Below, in pieces: positions 35,682 through 37,017 of a stretch of 37,017 bases of DNA. The translations under genes were made by a program, and so were the position numbers. Below the pieces are notes generated by a model, which was given only the letters and a program-made list of their open reading frames with translations, made no database searches and was not told the origin of the DNA. Source of the DNA: Cristatella mucedo (lineage: Eukaryota; Bryozoa; Phylactolaemata; Cristatellidae); the NCBI GenBank assembly GCA_009760855.2, contig WPIO01000494.1, positions 1 through 37,017 of the forward strand. The letters run 5' to 3'. Position 1 is the stretch's first letter, and the number at the start of each line of letters is the position of its first letter.

Positions 35682-36549
35682 GTGCGAAATGCTCAATACA
35701 AGGTGCAGCACTTTGCTGCCAGTCAGCACACGCTCCGAAATGTAGATTTCAAGTTTCTACATATTCCGCAATCTGCTGCGAACTTGTGCGAAACGTGTTA
35801 TTTACGTGCGAAATGCTTTAAACAAGGTGCAGCACTCTGCTGCCAGCCAGCACACGCTCGGACATGCAGATATGAACTTTTTAGATATTCCGCGATCTGC
35901 TGGGAACTCGTGCGAAACGTGTTATTTACGTGCGAAATGCTTTAAACAAGGTGCAGCACTCTGCTGCCAGCCAGCACACGCTCCGACATGCAGACTTGAA
36001 CTTTCTAGATATTCCGCGATCTGCTGCGAACTCGTGCGAAACGTGTTATTTACGTGCGAAATGCTTTAAACAGGGTGCAGCACTCTGCTACCAGCCAGGG
36101 CACGCTCCGACACGCAGATGTGATGTTTCTACGTATTCCGCGATCTGCTGCGAACTCGTGCGAAACGTGTTATTTCCGTGCGAAATGCTTCAAACATGGT
36201 GCAGCACTCTGCTGCCAGCCAGCACACGCTCGGACATGCAGATTTGAACTTTTTAGATATTCTGCGATCTGCTGCGAAGTCGTGCGAAACGTGTTATTTA
36301 CGTGCGAAACGCTTTAAACAAGGTGCAGTACTCTGCTGCCAGCCAGGGCACGCTCCGACACGCAGATTTGATGTTCCTACATATTCCGCGATCTGCTGCG
36401 AACTCGTGCAAAACGTGTTGTTTACGAGCGAAATGCTTTAAACATGGTGCAGCACTCTGCTGCCAGCCAGCATACGCTCGGACATGCAGATTTGAAGTTT
36501 CTACATATTCCGCGATCTGCTGAGAACTCGTGCGAAATGTGTTATTAGA
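35682..36549 (+). repeat. HOR unit, 7-mer (868 bp)
   Basis: M-type (35682), B (35806, CTGGGAACTCG), C/plain (35930), E (36054), F (36178), a P-G chimera (36302) and plain (36426). G, H and P of the reference are collapsed into the single chimeric monomer. Confidence 0.84.
36302..36425 (+). repeat. Chimeric P-G monomer
   Basis: The 5' part has P-class marks (GAAACGCTTT, CAGTACTC). From GCCAGGGCACG onward it has G-class marks (GACACG, GATGTTCC). The switch falls between offsets 35 and 44, just beyond the dyad. This is a crossover or conversion product that removes two monomers relative to the G-H-P order. Confidence 0.8.
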
Positions 36550-36797
36550 GTGCAAAATGCTCAATACAAAGTGCAGCACTTTGCTGCCAGTCAGCACACG
36601 CTCCGAAATGTAGATTTCAAGTTTTTACATATTCTGCGATCTGCTGCGAACTCTTGCGAAACGTGTTATTTACGTGCAAAATGCTTAAAACATGGTGCAG
36701 CACTCTGCTGCCAGCCAGCCCACGCTCCGAAATGTACATTTGAAGTTTCTACATATTCCGCGATCTGCTGCGAACTCGTGCGAAACGTGTTATGAGA
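36550..36797 (+). repeat. HOR unit, dimer (248 bp)
   Basis: It has M (36550, GTGCAAAATGCTCAATAC) and one further monomer (36674, CTTAAAACATGG and CCGAAATGTACATTTG). A new M' follows at 36798. This is the shortest M-to-M spacing in the window. Confidence 0.83.
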
Positions 36798-37017
36798 GTG
36801 CGAAATGCTCGATACAAGGTGCAGCACTTTGCTGCCAGTCAGCACACGCTCCGAAATGTAGATTTCAAGTTTCTACATATTCTGCGATCTGCTGCGAACT
36901 GGTGCGAAACGTGTTATTTACGTGCGAAATGCTTTAAACATGGTGCAGCACTGTGGTGGCAGCCAGACCACGCTCGCACATGCAGATTTGAACTTTCTAG
37001 ATATTTCACGATCTGCC
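36798..37017 (+). repeat. Partial HOR unit M'-W, cut by window end
   Basis: M' (36798, GTGCGAAATGCTCGATAC) follows a variant junction TTATGAGAGTGC instead of TTATTAGAGTGC. W (36922, CTGTGGTGGCAG) has GCCAGACCACG where other W copies have GCCAGCACACG. The window ends inside W at ATTTCACGATCTGCC, so the array runs on to the right. Confidence 0.85.

Larger units (their letters stand above)
1..37017 (+). repeat. 124-bp satellite DNA array, whole window
   Basis: Every stretch of the window aligns to one 124-bp monomer repeated head to tail, always in the same orientation. The consensus begins GTGCGAAATGCTTTAAAC, passes through GGTGCAGCACTCTGCTGCC, GACATGCAGATTTGAAG and TTCCGCGATCTGCTGCGAAC, and ends CGTGTTATTTAC. 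Variant classes are defined by shared changes. M has TCAATA for TTTAAA and CGAAATGTAG. A has AAACTTGG. C has GCAAGCCCACG. E has AAACAGGG and GATGTGATG. F has CTTCAAAC. G has GGGCACG with GATGTTCC. H has GACCTTTCC and GATCCGTGG. P has CAGTACTC and CCCGAACAAG. W has CTGTGGTGG. Y and Z carry TTATTCGACA and CATTTTGCTGC. No unique DNA, transposon or gene interrupts the array. Function is unknown; satellites of this kind usually lie in heterochromatin or centromeres. Confidence 0.98.

Noticed and set aside
1-37017. CRISPR array
   Set aside because: The whole 124-bp unit is repeated. There are no short constant repeats with unrelated spacers, and no cas-like gene.
1-37017. RNA polymerase III promoter or tRNA-derived repeat
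   Set aside because: I found no credible A box plus B box (GGTTCGANNCC) in the consensus, and no cloverleaf.
1-37017. Origin of the 124-mer from two ~62-bp halves
   Set aside because: TCTGCTGC recurs at offsets 31 and 91 (60 bp apart), but the flanking bases do not align beyond chance by eye, so a dimeric origin is not supported.
1-37017. Telomeric repeats or a transposon terminal array
   Set aside because: There are no short G-rich telomere units, terminal inverted repeats, target-site duplications or transposase-like reading frames.

Overview
The whole 37,017-bp window is one uninterrupted head-to-tail tandem array of a satellite DNA with a 124-bp monomer, roughly 298 copies, all in the same orientation. 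I see no protein-coding gene, no RNA gene, no transposon insertion and no unique sequence. This points to a eukaryotic chromosome (centromeric, pericentromeric, subtelomeric or other heterochromatin). I cannot name the species or the satellite family. Monomer offsets quoted below run 1-124 from the GTGC that follows TTATTTAC; the consensus was counted by eye.

Monomers fall into recognisable classes, which I label M, A, B, C, D, E, F, G, H, P, W, Y and Z. Their order shows a higher-order repeat (HOR). The clearest unit is an 11-mer of 1,364 bp, M-A-B-C-D-C-E-F-G-H-P, at 127-1490. A divergent marker monomer (M) recurs at HOR boundaries, with spacings of 11, 12, 15, 11, 10 and 12 monomers on the left, 8, 10, 11, 7 and 10 in the middle, and 13, 10, 12, 14, 7 and 2 on the right. 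The HOR is therefore expanding and contracting by whole monomers.

Layout: 1-8931, HOR-rich left block; 8936-12066, mostly HOR-poor consensus-like monomers; 12067-14213, a strongly diverged relic island with its own older HOR and a scrambled right edge; 14214-15308, moderately diverged monomers; 15309-21026, second HOR-rich block; 21027-29605, mainly homogenised monomers, carrying a copy of part of the preceding block displaced by 31 monomers (about 3.85 kb); 29606-37017, third HOR-rich block. A segment with classes E'-Y-Z-E-F-G occurs three times (about 6.45, 17.79 and 34.19 kb).

Two internal motifs stand out: a short dyad GCAGCA-N3-TGCTGC (offsets 24-38), and TGCGAA repeated on a 10-bp grid (+0, +10, +30) across the monomer junction. 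The second persists in many of the diverged island monomers and is the best candidate for a protein-binding box. The many open frames are products of the repeat: 124 is not a multiple of 3, so each frame cycles through three registers and usually meets the TAA inside CTTTAAAC. Nothing indicates a translated product.
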